From Deinococcus aquaticus (GTDB lineage Bacteria > Deinococcota > Deinococci > Deinococcales > Deinococcaceae): 64,000 nucleotides of DNA. This document shows positions 9,468 through 21,247 of this stretch, piece after piece. The notes beneath the pieces were generated by a model that was not told where the DNA came from, made no database searches, and saw nothing but the letters and a program-made list of their open reading frames with translations. Every line of letters begins with the position of its first letter. Positions within the stretch are counted from its first letter, which is position 1. Where the stretch lies: NCBI RefSeq assembly GCF_028622095.1, contig NZ_CP115165.1, positions 2,911,501 through 2,975,500 of the forward strand, read 5' to 3'. The position numbers were made by a program, and so were the translations under genes.

Positions 9468-10859
9468 TTACTTCAGGAAGGCCTGGTACCACAGGGCGCT
9501 GTCTTTCATCAGGCGTTCCTGGGTGTCGTAATCCACGTAGATCAACCCGAAGCGTTTCTCGTACCCGAAGGCCCACTCGAAGTTGTCCATCAGGGACCAC
9601 GCGAAGTAGCCGCGCACGTCCACGCCGGCCTGACTGGCGTCCAGCAGGGCATTCAGGTGGGTGCTGAGGAACTCGGTGCGGCGGGGGTCGTGCACGCGAT
9701 CGCCGCTGCGTTCGTCTGAGAAGGCGGCGCCGTTCTCGGTGATGTAGATGGGCGGCAGGCCGGGGTAGTCGGCTTTCAGGCGCAGCAGCAGGTCGGTCAG
9801 GCCCTGGGGGTGAATTTCCCAGCCCATGTCGGTGACGCTGGCTCCCTCGGGCAGCACGCCGCCCTGCGCGCCGATCACGCCGCGCGTGTAGTAGTTGACG
9901 CCCAGGAAGTCGTTGTGGGCGCTGATGAGGTTCAGGTCGCCGGTCTGCACGGGGGGGGCGTCGCCGCCGATCTCTTCCCAGGTGTCGGCGGGGTACTCGC
10001 CGCGCAGGATGGGGTCCAGGAACCAGCGGTTGAAGCGGCCGTCGGCGTGCCGGGCGGCCCTGATGTCCTCGGGGCGGTCGCTGGCGCTTTCCTGCGGGCC
10101 GAGGTTCAGGACGATGCCCGCCTGGGACTGCGGGGCGTGGCGGCGGATTTCGGGCATGGCGAGGCCGTGGCCCAGCATCAGGTGGTGCGCGGCGCTCAGG
10201 GCGGCGGCGCGGTCGCGGGTGCCGGGCGCGTGCTCTCCGAGTTCGTAACTCAGGACCGAGGAGCACCACGGTTCGTTCAGGGTGGCGTAGCTGGCCACGC
10301 GGTTCCCGAGGCGCTGCGCGACGGCCGCCGAGTACTCGGCGAAGGCGTAGGCCGTGTCGCGGTTCGTCCAGCCGCCCTGGTCCTGCAACACGGCGGGCAG
10401 GTCCCAGTGGTACAGCGTGACGTGAGGCTGCACGCCGCGCGCGAGCAGGCCGTCGGTCAGGCGTTCGTAGAAGTCCAGTCCGGCGGCGTTCACGGGGCCG
10501 CGTCCGGCGGGCACCACGCGGGGCCACGCGACGCTGAAGCGGTAGGCGTCGACGCCCAGCGCGGCGATCAGGTCGAGGTCCTGTTCCCAGCGGTGGTAGT
10601 GGTCGCAGGCGACCGCGCCGCTACTGCCGTCGCTGATGCGGCCGGGTTTGGCGCAGAACACATCCCAGATGCTGGGGCTGCGGCCGTCCTCGCTGGCGGC
10701 TCCCTCGATCTGGTACGAGCTGGTGGCGACGCCGAACAGGAAACCGGCGGGGAAGTCCTGGCGGGTCAGTCCGGCGGCGCGGGCCACGGCGCTGGGCGCG
10801 GCGGTGTCAGGCGCGGCAATGTCAGGTGCAGCAGTGTCGGTGGTGATGGTGTTCGTCAT
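9468..10859 (-). CDS. GH1 beta-glucosidase
   Basis: 463 residues, standard GH1 length. Hydrolyses beta-linked glucosides, or 6-unmodified disaccharides such as cellobiose, in the cytoplasm. GH1 signatures are FLFGVATSSYQIEGA near residue 41, acid/base Glu195 in ATLNEPW, and nucleophile Glu375 in YITENGAAF. No signal peptide is seen; the first 25 residues are Ala/Pro/Thr-rich and probably disordered. It starts at 10859 behind AGGAGC. As last gene of the binding-protein/permease operon it probably cleaves the imported sugar, so the operon's substrate is likely a short beta-glucoside (inference). Confidence 0.93.
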   Translation of the reverse strand: MTNTITTDTAAPDIAAPDTAAPSAVARAAGLTRQDFPAGFLFGVATSSYQIEGAASEDGRSPSIWDVFCAKPGRISDGSSGAVACDHYHRWEQDLDLIAALGVDAYRFSVAWPRVVPAGRGPVNAAGLDFYERLTDGLLARGVQPHVTLYHWDLPAVLQDQGGWTNRDTAYAFAEYSAAVAQRLGNRVASYATLNEPWCSSVLSYELGEHAPGTRDRAAALSAAHHLMLGHGLAMPEIRRHAPQSQAGIVLNLGPQESASDRPEDIRAARHADGRFNRWFLDPILRGEYPADTWEEIGGDAPPVQTGDLNLISAHNDFLGVNYYTRGVIGAQGGVLPEGASVTDMGWEIHPQGLTDLLLRLKADYPGLPPIYITENGAAFSDERSGDRVHDPRRTEFLSTHLNALLDASQAGVDVRGYFAWSLMDNFEWAFGYEKRFGLIYVDYDTQERLMKDSALWYQAFLK

Positions 10860-10949
10860 GGGGCAGCTCCTGCGGGAACGGTGAGGCGGTGGAAGGACGG
10901 GCGGGGGCAGTGGCCGAAGGGGCCGGGCCGAATCGGGGGGGGAGTTGGG

Positions 10950-11828
<879 letters not shown>

Positions 11829-11830
11829 GG

Positions 11831-12802
11831 TCAGTCCCTTCCGGCCAGGCCGCTACGGCCGAAGGCGCGGTTGTTCACGAGGGTCAGCACGCCGATCACG
11901 ATGAACAGCAGCCAGGACATGGCGGCCGCCACACCGGCGTCCGAGTAGGAGGCGTACGTGCGGTACATGTACATCACGGTGGTCAGTCCGGCCTGCCCGG
12001 CGCCGCCGCTGCCGTTGGTCAGGATGAACGGCTCCTCGAACAGTTGCAGGCCGCCGATCAGGCTGAGGGTCACGGCGATGAACATGATCGGGCGCAGCAG
12101 CGGCAGCGTGATGAAGCGGAACTGCTGGGCGCGGGTGGCGCCGTCCACGCTGGCCGCCTCGTACAGTTCGCGGGGAATGGCCTGCAGGCCGCTGAGGTAC
12201 AGCAGCATGTTCCAGCCGGTGTAGCGCCACACGACGACCATGGCGACGGCGCTCTGCACGTATTCCTTCTCGCCCAGCCAGTTGATCTTCTCGGCGGGGA
12301 ACAGCGCGCCGATCAGGGGCAGGCCGCTCAGGGCGTTCAGGACCGAGTTGATCACGCCGTACTGCCAGGAGAACAGCGTGAAGAAGATCACGGAGATCGC
12401 CACGATGGACGTGATGTACGGCAGGAAGTACACGGCGGTCACGAGGTTCTGCATGCGCCGCAGGCCGCCCTGGATGGCGAACGCCAGCGGAATGGCGATC
12501 AGGTGCTGCGGCAGGCCCGAGAGCAGCGCCAGGACGGCGGTGTTCTTCAGGGACAGCCAGAAGGTGGGGTCGGTCAGGTTGTCGGTGTAGTTACGCAGAC
12601 CCACGAACTTCATGTCACCCAGGCCGGTGCCCGGCTGCCACTGGTGGAAGCTCAGGAAGGCGTTGAACAGGATCGGGAACAGACCGAACGCGAAGAACAG
12701 GATGAAGAATGGGCTGATGAAGATGTACGGCGCGTACCGCCGCTGAAAGTCGCTCCAGCTGGGTTTGCGGCGGGGTTTTGCTGTTTTCAGGGTTGCTTGC
12801 AT
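11831..12802 (-). CDS. Sugar ABC transporter permease, MalF type
   Basis: 323 residues with predicted membrane helices starting at YIFISPFFILFFAFGLFPILF. The EAA loop is ELYEAASVDGATRAQQFRFITLPLLRP. It forms the membrane channel with the MalG-type protein encoded next. It is separated by 250 bases from the binding-protein gene, a gap that holds a 13-bp stem-loop likely to adjust relative expression. Confidence 0.92.
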   Translation of the reverse strand: MQATLKTAKPRRKPSWSDFQRRYAPYIFISPFFILFFAFGLFPILFNAFLSFHQWQPGTGLGDMKFVGLRNYTDNLTDPTFWLSLKNTAVLALLSGLPQHLIAIPLAFAIQGGLRRMQNLVTAVYFLPYITSIVAISVIFFTLFSWQYGVINSVLNALSGLPLIGALFPAEKINWLGEKEYVQSAVAMVVVWRYTGWNMLLYLSGLQAIPRELYEAASVDGATRAQQFRFITLPLLRPIMFIAVTLSLIGGLQLFEEPFILTNGSGGAGQAGLTTVMYMYRTYASYSDAGVAAAMSWLLFIVIGVLTLVNNRAFGRSGLAGRD

Positions 12803-12904
12803 GCCTGTGTTCTCCAGTGCGGCCCGTTCTGCGTGGCGGGTCCGGCGCGGCGACAGCGGGTGATCCGGCAGGATCCCGGTCCGTGGCCGGCAGGGAATGA
12901 CCGT

Positions 12905-12946
12905 GGGGGCAGGTCCGGCCCCGCTGAGCGGCGCGGACCTGCCCCC
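12905..12946 (-). terminator. Intercistronic stem-loop between binding-protein and permease genes
   Basis: Perfect 13-bp arms GGGGGCAGGTCCG (12905-12917) and CGGACCTGCCCCC (12934-12946) with a 16-base loop. There is no T-run after it on the minus strand, so partial attenuation or 3'-end protection of the binding-protein message fits better than full termination. The remaining bases of this 250-bp gap hold no gene I can support. Confidence 0.6.
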
Positions 12947-13052
12947 GTCTGGTGCGGGCGAGGCGAGGAGGGGGGTGGACGGCGTCTGCTGGGCGCGCGG
13001 CCCGGATGGTCAGTGGGTGGGCTGACCTGACGGCCGGAATCCGCGTGGGTCC

Positions 13053-14315
<1,263 letters not shown>

Positions 14316-14485
14316 GGTGGTTCCTCCGGGTGGGGGGGTGGGGTGCGCGTGCTTGGGGTGAGGGGCGGTGGGACGGCGCAACCGGGTCGGCAGTTCCGGC
14401 GGACGCTTGCGGGGCGGCCACAGGTGGATGAAGGTCCGGCCGTCGGTGGCCGGAATTCTGGATGGAACAGTTCTGCTTGACTTGT

Positions 14486-14515
14486 ACTGTAGTCGCCTTA
14501 TGAAAGCGCTGTCAA
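14486..14515 (-). promoter_or_regulatory. Sigma-70 promoter of the beta-glucoside operon with overlapping LacI operator
   Basis: Read on the minus strand: -35 TTGACA (14515-14510), 18-base spacer, -10 TACAGT (14491-14486). An operator TGAAAGCGCTGTCA (14501-14514), one base short of the perfect palindrome found at the lacI promoter, covers the -35 box and part of the spacer, as expected for repression. The 5' leader to the ATG at 14315 is about 165 bases. Confidence 0.8.
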
Positions 14516-14615
14516 GAGCAGCTCGAAGGTGCAGCGAGGGTCTCCTTCCACGTGTCCGAAAAAGTGTCGTCCTGAACAGTTCTGTATCGTTCTACCCGCA
14601 GCAGCAAAAAAAGAT

Positions 14616-14626
14616 TGCGCTTTCAG
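14616..14626 (-). promoter_or_regulatory. Possible auxiliary LacI half-operator
   Basis: Minus strand TGAAAGCGCAA, one full arm of the operator about 115 bases upstream of the main site. It could support looping; this is inference from sequence likeness. Confidence 0.3.
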
Positions 14627-14662
14627 AAAGGCGGAATGAACCCATCCCGGCCAGGGGATGTC

Positions 14663-14702
14663 TGCCCCACCCAGCCTGCCCCACCCAGCCTGCCTCACCC
14701 AG
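14663..14702. repeat. 14-bp tandem repeat, nearly three copies
   Basis: TGCCCCACCCAGCC occurs at 14663 and 14677, with a third, altered and shortened copy at 14691. It lies in the 505-bp gap between lacI and the binding-protein gene. Apart from this repeat, the promoter and operators, and the stem-loop at 14741, I see nothing coding there. Confidence 0.7.
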
Positions 14703-14740
14703 TGAGCCCCGCCTCTCCCTTTCCCCGGTTCATACAACGC

Positions 14741-14773
14741 GGCCGTCCCCCTCACAGCGGGAAGGGGACGGCC
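14741..14773 (-). terminator. Stem-loop downstream of lacI
   Basis: Perfect 10-bp arms GGCCGTCCCC and GGGGACGGCC with a 13-base loop, 49 bases after the lacI stop. No T-run follows. Confidence 0.55.
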
Positions 14774-14821
14774 GGGGAGGATCAGGCTGGTGCCTGCCCT
14801 CTGGTATCTGCGGGCTGGGAA

Positions 14822-15835
14822 CTACAGGCCGCGCCGACTGGCGACAGATTCGCGCATCATCAGTTCCTGGCGCGGTTCGAAGGGTTCGATCGTCTCGCCG
14901 CGCAGGCGGGCCAGGATGAACTGCGCCATCCAGCGGCCCATCTCGGCCATGGGCTGCCGCACGGACGACAGGGGCGGCGTGGCGTACGTCGAGCCGGGCA
15001 GGTCGTCGAAGCCCACCAGGGACATGTCGTCGGGCACGCGCAGGCCCAGGCGGTACAGGGCCAGGCGCGCGCCGTACGCCATCTGGTCGTTGGCGCTGAA
15101 CACGGCCGTCAGGTCGGAATGCTGCTGAAGCAGGCGCTGCATGCCGATCAATCCGCTCGGTTCCTGAAAGTCGCCCTGCACGACCAGGGTGGGGTCGTAC
15201 TTCAGGCCGCGTTCCTCGAGGGCCTCGCGGTACCCGGTCAGGCGTTCGCGGGCGTCGGCGTGGTCGGAGGGGCCGCTGATGTGCCCGATCACGCGGTGGC
15301 CGCGCCCGATCAGGTAGTTGGTCAGGTCGCGGGCGCTCTGGCGGTTGTCCATGTTCAGGGACACGCCCCCGTGGCGGCTCAGGTCGATGTTGCGGCCCAG
15401 CACGCCCACGGGCAGACGCGCGGACAGGGCGTGCAGGTCGTGGTCCGGCAGTTGCCCGCCCAGGATGATCATGCCCTCGACCCGGCGGTTAAGCAGCAGT
15501 TCCACGGCGTGTTCTTCCTCGGCGGTGCGCCAGTGGCCGCTGATGATGATGGGTGAGTACCCGCTGCCCATCAGTCCCTGCTCGATGCCGCTCAGGGCGT
15601 CGTTGTAGAAGGGACTGGCGATGTCGGGGGTCAGGACGCCCACGCTGCCGGACGCGCCGGTGGCGAGGCTGCGGGCGAAGGTGTTGGGCGTGTACCCGAG
15701 TTTCTCGATGGCCTGCCGGACCTGCGTGGCCTTGTTGTCGCGCACGCGGGCGGTACCGTTCAGGATGCGGGAGACCGTGCTGGGCGATACGCCGGCCTCG
15801 CGGGCCACCTCGGTCAGGGTGACGGCGCGGGTCAT
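14822..15835 (-). CDS. LacI-family repressor of the beta-glucoside operon
   Basis: 337 residues. N-terminal LacI helix-turn-helix TLTEVAREAGVSPSTVSRILNG and hinge, then a periplasmic-binding-protein-like effector domain beginning VGVLTPDIASPFYNDALSGIEQGLMG. The start at 15835 places the HTH at the usual distance from the N-terminus; the frame is open further upstream through repeat copy B but that part is not LacI-like. Operators of the form TGAAAGCGCTTTCA occur in its own promoter and in that of the binding-protein operon, so it most likely represses both until the sugar binds. No good ribosome-binding site is seen; its ATG overlaps the stop of an upstream leaderless ORF (ATGA). Confidence 0.92.
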   Translation of the reverse strand: MTRAVTLTEVAREAGVSPSTVSRILNGTARVRDNKATQVRQAIEKLGYTPNTFARSLATGASGSVGVLTPDIASPFYNDALSGIEQGLMGSGYSPIIISGHWRTAEEEHAVELLLNRRVEGMIILGGQLPDHDLHALSARLPVGVLGRNIDLSRHGGVSLNMDNRQSARDLTNYLIGRGHRVIGHISGPSDHADARERLTGYREALEERGLKYDPTLVVQGDFQEPSGLIGMQRLLQQHSDLTAVFSANDQMAYGARLALYRLGLRVPDDMSLVGFDDLPGSTYATPPLSSVRQPMAEMGRWMAQFILARLRGETIEPFEPRQELMMRESVASRRGL

Positions 15836-16035
15836 GCCGGGCACGCTTTCAGGGCGGACGCGTCCGCTGGCGGGCGGGTGATACAGACTCCGGTTGAAAG
15901 GTTTGCAAAAACTTTCAACCCGAGCGGAGTGAGCAGGAGAGAAACGGGTTCCGGGCGTGGAGTTGGCAATCCGGCGCATTGGCGGGTTGTCAACGAAACA
16001 GACGGAATCCGTATGAGTCGTGATGGGCGGGACAT
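15832..16035 (-). CDS. Leaderless 67-residue upstream ORF, running through repeat copy B into the lacI start
   Basis: ATG at 16035 lies 7 bases after the lacI -10 box. The frame crosses the whole 138-bp repeat (46 codons) without a stop and ends in a TGA that overlaps the lacI ATG as ATGA. Without the repeat the same frame would be 21 codons long and still end at that overlap. The peptide is unlikely to be functional; translation itself could deliver ribosomes to lacI. Confidence 0.4.
   Translation of the reverse strand: MSRPSRLIRIPSVSLTTRQCAGLPTPRPEPVSLLLTPLGLKVFANLSTGVCITRPPADASALKACPA
15879..16016 (+). repeat. Palindromic repeat element, copy B (138 bp), in the lacI leader
   Basis: Begins TGATACAGACTCCGG and ends CGGAATCCGTATGA. 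The first hairpin reads GGTTGAAAG and CTTTCAACC at its base, with a compensated base pair relative to copy A. It sits 43 bases before the lacI start codon and 19 bases from the ATG of the leaderless ORF. Confidence 0.9.
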
Positions 16036-16042
16036 GCACGGC

Positions 16043-16065
16043 AGTATATCTGAAAGCGCTTTCAG
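16043..16065 (-). promoter_or_regulatory. lacI promoter -10 box and perfect LacI operator
   Basis: CTGAAAGCGCTTTCAG (16050-16065) is a perfect 16-bp palindrome of the LacI/CcpA operator type. It ends one base before the minus-strand -10 box TATACT (16048-16043). Binding would block RNA polymerase, giving autoregulation. Confidence 0.85.
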
Positions 16066-16126
16066 AATAGCAAGAGGGACCGTTACGGCAAGCGGGAGAG
16101 CCGCAGCCCGCCTTCTCCCACCCGCG

Positions 16127-16918
16127 TTACTCCTGGTCCTTACCCAGTTCGTTGCCGCGCCGGGTGGCCTGCACCACCGCTTCCATCAGCGCGCCGCGCA
16201 CGCCGGCCTTCTCCAGCGCCGCCAGACCCGCGATGGTCGTGCCGCCGGGACTGGCGACCTCGTCTTTGAGCAGGCCCGGATGCGCCCGCAGTTGCAGCAG
16301 CTCGCCGGTCGAGACGAGCAGCTTGGCGGCCAGTTCGTTTGCCAGGGGGCGCGGCAGGCCCATGCGCACGCCACCGTCGGCCAGCGCCTCGGCGACCACG
16401 GCCACGTAGGCGGGTCCGCTGGCGCTCATGCCGGTAAAGGCGTTGAACAGGTGCTCGGGCAGCTCGTAGGCGTCCCCGACCGCCGCGAACAGCGTGCGCG
16501 CGAACGCCAGATCACCCGCGTCCGTCGCCTCACGCGGGCCGGTGATGGCCGTCTGACTGCGCCCGATGGTCGCCGCGAGGTTCGGCATGACCCGCACCAC
16601 CCGGCGCGTGCCCAGGCGGCGGGTCAGGGCCGCCACGCTGACACCGGCCATGGTGCTGATGTACCCGGCGTTCTCCTGCGCCAGCCAGTCGGCGGCCTCC
16701 ATGAACACGCGGGGTTGCAGGCTCACCAGGATGCGTTCGGTGCCCGGCAGGTCGGCAGGCGTGACGACCTGAGCGCCGGTCCGGGCGGCAATCTCGGTCA
16801 CGCGCGCCGTGTTCAGGTCCAGCAGCCCGATCTCGGACGGGGCGATCACGCCGCGCGAGGTCACGCCCTCCAGCAGAGCCAGTCCGAGTTTCCCGACGCC
16901 AACGATCACGAGCTTCAT
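16127..16918 (-). CDS. proC: Pyrroline-5-carboxylate reductase
   Basis: 263 residues, usual ProC length. Final step of proline synthesis, reducing 1-pyrroline-5-carboxylate with NAD(P)H. Rossmann start [30 protein letters not shown], and the C-terminal signature region [30 protein letters not shown] with the DEV-xSPGGTT core. Translation begins at the ATG 7 bases after a TATACT box (16931-16926), so the message is probably leaderless. Confidence 0.95.
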   Translation of the reverse strand: MKLVIVGVGKLGLALLEGVTSRGVIAPSEIGLLDLNTARVTEIAARTGAQVVTPADLPGTERILVSLQPRVFMEAADWLAQENAGYISTMAGVSVAALTRRLGTRRVVRVMPNLAATIGRSQTAITGPREATDAGDLAFARTLFAAVGDAYELPEHLFNAFTGMSASGPAYVAVVAEALADGGVRMGLPRPLANELAAKLLVSTGELLQLRAHPGLLKDEVASPGGTTIAGLAALEKAGVRGALMEAVVQATRRGNELGKDQE

Positions 16919-17012
16919 GCGGGTCAGTATAGGTGCGCGCCCTGCGGGCCCGGCCCGCCCGCCGTCATTTGTGCAGACGGCCCGCCCCGCGTGCTGCCCC
17001 GCGCGGCAGGCC

Positions 17013-19532
17013 CTACAGCAGGGAGTCGTCGAAGGGGTCGGGCAGCGCGGGCGGCGCGGCGCGGCTGGCCATCAGGTCCATGAACGCCTGCACGAGCGCC
17101 GGATCGAGGTGCGTGCCCGCCATGCGCCGCAGCTCACGCAGGCTGTCGCGCGGGCTCCAGGGGGCCTTGTAGGGCCGCTCGCTGGTCAGGGCGTCGAAGA
17201 TGTCCACCACCGCGAACAGGCGCGCCAGCAGCGGAATGTTCTGCCCGCTCAGGCCGTCCGGGTAACCCTGACCGTCCCAGCGTTCATGGTGGTGGCGCAC
17301 CACCTGAAGCACTTCGGGTGGCACGAGGCCCTGCTCGCGCAGCAGCGTCTCGCCGATGGTGACGTGCTGACGCATCCACTGCCGCTCGGCGCTACTGAGT
17401 TCTCCCTGCTTGTGCAGCACGTCGTCCGGAATGGCGATCTTGCCCAGGTCGTGCAGGTACGCGCCCCAGCGCAGGTGCGAGAGCTGGGTGCTGGTCAGGT
17501 CCAGCCGCTGCCCCAGTTGCAACGCGAGATCCGTCACGCGGTCGGTGTGGCCCTTGGTTTCGTAACTGCGGTATTCCAGCACGCGGCCCAGCACCCGGAA
17601 GGTCTTCTCGCGCACCCGCGCGAGGTCCCGCAGCGACCGCTGCCGCTCTCCGGCCTTCCCGACCTCGGTGGCCAGCACCTTGAGCAGCGGCGCGACTTCC
17701 GGCGCGGGCGGCGCGGGACTGTGCAGCAGCACCATGACGCCGCCGACCGTTCCGGCGTACCCGACTGGCGTGACGCTCAGGAACGCGGGAACGGCGCGGC
17801 CCTGTGTGCCCGGGATGTCGGCCGCCTGCTGGCGCGGCTCACCCGCGCGCGCGGCTCCCAGCAGCACTGCCTGCGCCTGCGCGCTCCACAGGCCCCGCGT
17901 GTCGCCCGCCGAGGCGGTCAGGTCCGCTGCGCTGAACCCGCCGGCTCCCGACTGGGATGGGTCAGACGGCATTCCCGACCACAGGCCGCCCGCCGGGAGG
18001 GTCAGCAGCGCGCCCCCCACGGCCCCGCTGGTTTCCAGCAGGTGGTGCAGGCCCCGCCCGGCCATCTGGGACGGCACCTGACTGTCCCCGACGCTGTCGA
18101 GCACGCTGATCAGCGTCGGCGAGAGCGTCGGGTCGTGGGGACGGCGGCGTTCCAGGCCGCGCGGGCCGGCCGCGTGAATGGGGTCGCGGGCGGCGGCGCG
18201 CAGCACGTCCCAGGTCAGTTCGGCCGGGTCCGACAGCCACGGCTGCGGGCAGCGGCGCATCTGGAACACCCACGCGACCGGCGGCAGGCCACCGCTGTTC
18301 AGGGGCAGCATCAGCGTGCGGGTCAGGCCCAGCGGGTCCAGGTCCAGGAGCAGCGGCGAGCAGCGGCTCAGCGGTCCGGCGTGCACGTCCGGCGGGCCGG
18401 GCGCGGGGCGTGGGCCGCTGAGCAACGGGGGGCGCAGGTACCGCTGCGCGGCGTGCAGGCCCGGCCAGTCGAGGGTCCCGGCGCTCAGGAGCGGCCCACC
18501 GCGCACGGAGATCAGGGCCGCGCCGTCCGCCCGGACGAGGCGCATCGCGGCCTGCAGGGTCGCCTCGGGCAGCGCGTGCCCGTCGCGCAGCAGGTGCGCG
18601 GCGCGCTGCAGGTCCACTGCCAGCCGCGCCGAACGGGTCTGGCGCAGCAGCGTCGTGTGCGCGTTGGCAGCGTGCGCCGAGGCGTGCAGCGCCTGGGCCG
18701 CCGCGTGCGCCTGCGGTCCCGGCGCGGAGCGCAGCCACAGTCGGCCCAGCGTGGCCTGCGGCGGCCCGATCAGCAGGGTGTGTCCGTCCTCGCTGACGGC
18801 TTTCAGGTCCGTCAGCTCGGCCGGGCTGCGCGGGTCCGGGGACGCCGGGCCGGGGTCAGGGAGGTCCGGTTCGGCGGACAGGTCGAACAGTTCGTGGCCG
18901 TCACTGAGCTGCGCGCGGTGCACGCCGGCCCGCGCCAGGAAGGACCGCGCCCGCTGAAGCGCCGGACCGGGCGTGAGCGTCAGGCACGGCAGCAGGTCGG
19001 CCGGGATGTCGGCAGGCTGCATCAGGTGCAGGTGCCCGGCCGGGCGGCGCGCTCCGGCCGGGGCACCGCTTCTCGGCACTTCCGGCGCGGTCCAGTCGAG
19101 CAGCAGGTCCGCGACCGGGCCGTCACGCACCAGGGCTGGCCGCAGCGTGGCCCGCCCCCCGGCGCGGCCGGCCCCCGGGACCCGCACCGGCAGGTGGGGG
19201 GGCAGGCGTAGTGCCACCGTTTCTCCCCAGGAGGCGCGGTGCAGGTCCAGCACCCCGGCGGTCAGCAGCCACACCTGCGCGGCGCGGCGGGCGGCGGCGG
19301 GCGCGGCCGGGTCGAGTTGCGGGGCCGTGTCACGGCGCAGGGTCAGGTGCAGCGAGGTCCGCGCGCCGTTCACAGGCCGCCGGACGTCGCTGCCGGACCG
19401 GTCACCGGGCTGCCCCGTGGTGTGCTGCGCTGCGTTCTGCACCGTTCTCGTTCCTCCCGGACCCACTTCACCCGCTGGGGGTGTCACCGAAGGCAGTCTA
19501 AGCGGAGGGCCGCCGAATGTGAAGGACTTCAT
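17013..19532 (-). CDS. Large protein with C-terminal HD-GYP domain, predicted cyclic-di-GMP phosphodiesterase
   Basis: 839 residues from the ATG at 19532; the start is uncertain because the frame continues to 19664 and no ribosome-binding site is clear. The last 190 residues are an HD-GYP domain: HTDRVTDLA, the metal-binding HDLGK near residue 693, a conserved HHH and the [12 protein letters not shown] loop near 744. These residues fit an active hydrolase of cyclic di-GMP. The middle (about 470-620) looks like a GAF-type domain, and a charged segment before the HD domain ([20 protein letters not shown]) could be a signalling helix. The N-terminal 400 residues are Pro/Ala/Arg-rich and unrecognised. 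No membrane helix is seen. Confidence 0.85.
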   Translation of the reverse strand: MKSFTFGGPPLRLPSVTPPAGEVGPGGTRTVQNAAQHTTGQPGDRSGSDVRRPVNGARTSLHLTLRRDTAPQLDPAAPAAARRAAQVWLLTAGVLDLHRASWGETVALRLPPHLPVRVPGAGRAGGRATLRPALVRDGPVADLLLDWTAPEVPRSGAPAGARRPAGHLHLMQPADIPADLLPCLTLTPGPALQRARSFLARAGVHRAQLSDGHELFDLSAEPDLPDPGPASPDPRSPAELTDLKAVSEDGHTLLIGPPQATLGRLWLRSAPGPQAHAAAQALHASAHAANAHTTLLRQTRSARLAVDLQRAAHLLRDGHALPEATLQAAMRLVRADGAALISVRGGPLLSAGTLDWPGLHAAQRYLRPPLLSGPRPAPGPPDVHAGPLSRCSPLLLDLDPLGLTRTLMLPLNSGGLPPVAWVFQMRRCPQPWLSDPAELTWDVLRAAARDPIHAAGPRGLERRRPHDPTLSPTLISVLDSVGDSQVPSQMAGRGLHHLLETSGAVGGALLTLPAGGLWSGMPSDPSQSGAGGFSAADLTASAGDTRGLWSAQAQAVLLGAARAGEPRQQAADIPGTQGRAVPAFLSVTPVGYAGTVGGVMVLLHSPAPPAPEVAPLLKVLATEVGKAGERQRSLRDLARVREKTFRVLGRVLEYRSYETKGHTDRVTDLALQLGQRLDLTSTQLSHLRWGAYLHDLGKIAIPDDVLHKQGELSSAERQWMRQHVTIGETLLREQGLVPPEVLQVVRHHHERWDGQGYPDGLSGQNIPLLARLFAVVDIFDALTSERPYKAPWSPRDSLRELRRMAGTHLDPALVQAFMDLMASRAAPPALPDPFDDSLL

Positions 19533-19672
19533 AATGATGCCGCCGGGGGGGGCCGGCCCCTGCCCGGAAGAATCCAGAGGAGAGGCGGGCAATCCGGCAG
19601 CGTGCGTGCTGGCCGCCAAAATCCGGCGTGCCGGGCGGCGTCCGGCCGGGGCGTTACGGTACACTTCAGCGC

Positions 19673-20482
19673 ATGCTGGTCTACCACCTTCCCGGAACGT
19701 TCGAAACGCGCGAGGATCACCTCGACCTGCTGTGGGAGGCCGGCGCGACCGGCCTGGAGGAACGCGCCGGCCTGATCCGCGCGTACTTCGACACGCAGAC
19801 CGACCTGCCCGCCGACATCAGCGACGGCGAGTGGCGAGACGAGGCCGATCAGGACTGGCAGGCGGAATTCAAGGCGAACCTGCGGCCCGTGCCTGCCGGG
19901 CGCGTGACCATCGTGCCGCCGTGGCTGCGCGCCGAGGTGCCATCCACCCAGGTGCTGCTGATCATCGAGCCGGGCATGGCCTTCGGGACCGGGCATCACG
20001 CGACCACCCGCATGGCCGTCGAGGCGCTCTCGGCGCTGGACCTGGACGAGCAGACGGTGCTGGACGTGGGCACCGGCAGCGGCGTGCTGGCCATCGCGGC
20101 GGCGCTGCTGGACGCCCGCTACGCGCTGGGCGTGGATATCGACCCGGTCACCATTCCGATTGCCACGGAGAACGCGGAGCAGAACGGCGTTCCGACAGGC
20201 CGCGCGGCGTTCATGGTGGGCACGCTGGGCGACGACCTGCCGGGCGACGTGGTCACGGACGGCGTGTTCGACGTGCTGGTCGCCAACCTGTACGCGGAAC
20301 TGCATGACCTGCTGGTGGGCGCGTATGTGGGGCACCTGCGCGCGGGCGGGCCGCTGATCCTGACCGGCATCCTGGTCAGCAAACTGCCGCTGGTTCACGA
20401 GGCGCTGGACCGCGAGGGCTTCACGGACGTGCAGGTGCGCACGGACGGCGACTGGGCACTCGTGACCGCCCGCAACGCATGA
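19673..20482 (+). CDS. prmA: Ribosomal protein L11 methyltransferase PrmA
   Basis: 269 residues. Methylates lysines and the N-terminus of ribosomal protein L11 using S-adenosylmethionine. PrmA signatures: [19 protein letters not shown] before the fold, motif [17 protein letters not shown], and VANLYAEL in the NPPY position. The start at 19673 lies 7 bases after TACACT (19660-19665), so it is read leaderless; this also excludes the longer frame from 19628. Its stop overlaps rsmE by ATGA, pairing two ribosome-modifying enzymes in one operon. Confidence 0.95.
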   Translation: MLVYHLPGTFETREDHLDLLWEAGATGLEERAGLIRAYFDTQTDLPADISDGEWRDEADQDWQAEFKANLRPVPAGRVTIVPPWLRAEVPSTQVLLIIEPGMAFGTGHHATTRMAVEALSALDLDEQTVLDVGTGSGVLAIAAALLDARYALGVDIDPVTIPIATENAEQNGVPTGRAAFMVGTLGDDLPGDVVTDGVFDVLVANLYAELHDLLVGAYVGHLRAGGPLILTGILVSKLPLVHEALDREGFTDVQVRTDGDWALVTARNA

Positions 20483-21228
20483 GCCCCGACCAACCCCATG
20501 CCGACCAGCCCAGCGCCAATCAGCCCCGTGCCGATCTGCCCCGCCACCGGGTGCGGGTCCCGGCCCTCTCGGCGGTCATGACGCTGGGGCCGGGCGAGGC
20601 GCGGCACCTGCACGTCCTGCGCCTGCGGGCCGGGGACGCCCTGCGCGTGTTCGACGGTCAGGGCGCCGAGGCGCTGGCCACCCTCACCGAGCTGGAGGAA
20701 GTGCGGGCCACGCTGCACCTGGGCGAGGCCATCGAGACGCACCTGGAAACGCCATACCCGGTCACGCTGGCCGTGGCCCTCCTGAAGGGCGACAAGCTGA
20801 GCGACGTGGTGCGCGCCGCCACGGAACTCGGCGTGAGTGCCGTGCAGCTGACCGTCACGGCCCGCGCGGACGCCCGCGAGATCGGCGCGCAGAAACTCGA
20901 ACGCCTGAACCGCGTGGCGCAGGAGGCCGCCAAGCAGTCGCGCCGCAGCGTGATTCCACCCGTGCTGGCCCCCATTCCGCTGGCGGGCGTGCCGCTGGCC
21001 GGGCAGGTGTTCGTCGCGCAGCCCGGTTCGAACACCCGCCTGACCGACGTGCTCGACTGGTCGGCGCCCGTGACCCTGATCACCGGCCCGGAAGGCGGCC
21101 TGACCGACGCCGAGGTCGCGCGGCTGGTGGCGGGCGGCGCGCACGCGGTGACGCTGGGGCCGCGCATCCTGCGGGCCGAAACGGCCCCGGTCGCGCTGCT
21201 GGGCGCCATCGCCGCACTGGGGTTGTAG
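20479..21228 (+). CDS. rsmE: 16S rRNA m3U1498 methyltransferase RsmE
   Basis: 249 residues. SPOUT-class enzyme that methylates U1498 of 16S rRNA. A PUA-like N-terminal domain ([31 protein letters not shown]) precedes the trefoil-knot domain with the family signatures [13 protein letters not shown] and [16 protein letters not shown]. The first 22 residues are an extra hydrophilic tail with repeated DQP/NQP units, not usual in the family. It overlaps prmA by four bases (ATGA). Confidence 0.95.
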   Translation: MSPDQPHADQPSANQPRADLPRHRVRVPALSAVMTLGPGEARHLHVLRLRAGDALRVFDGQGAEALATLTELEEVRATLHLGEAIETHLETPYPVTLAVALLKGDKLSDVVRAATELGVSAVQLTVTARADAREIGAQKLERLNRVAQEAAKQSRRSVIPPVLAPIPLAGVPLAGQVFVAQPGSNTRLTDVLDWSAPVTLITGPEGGLTDAEVARLVAGGAHAVTLGPRILRAETAPVALLGAIAALGL

Positions 21229-21247
21229 AAACGGGGGTTGTCGGCCG

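Noticed and set aside
14498..14755. 85-codon minus-strand frame between lacI and the binding-protein gene
   Set aside because: It covers the operon promoter, operators and tandem repeat and has no protein-like pattern.
16050..16065. Reading the operator as a catabolite (CcpA cre) site
   Set aside because: It matches cre well, but a LacI-family gene lies directly beside it and the only other near-perfect site is in the adjacent operon, so local control is the simpler explanation.
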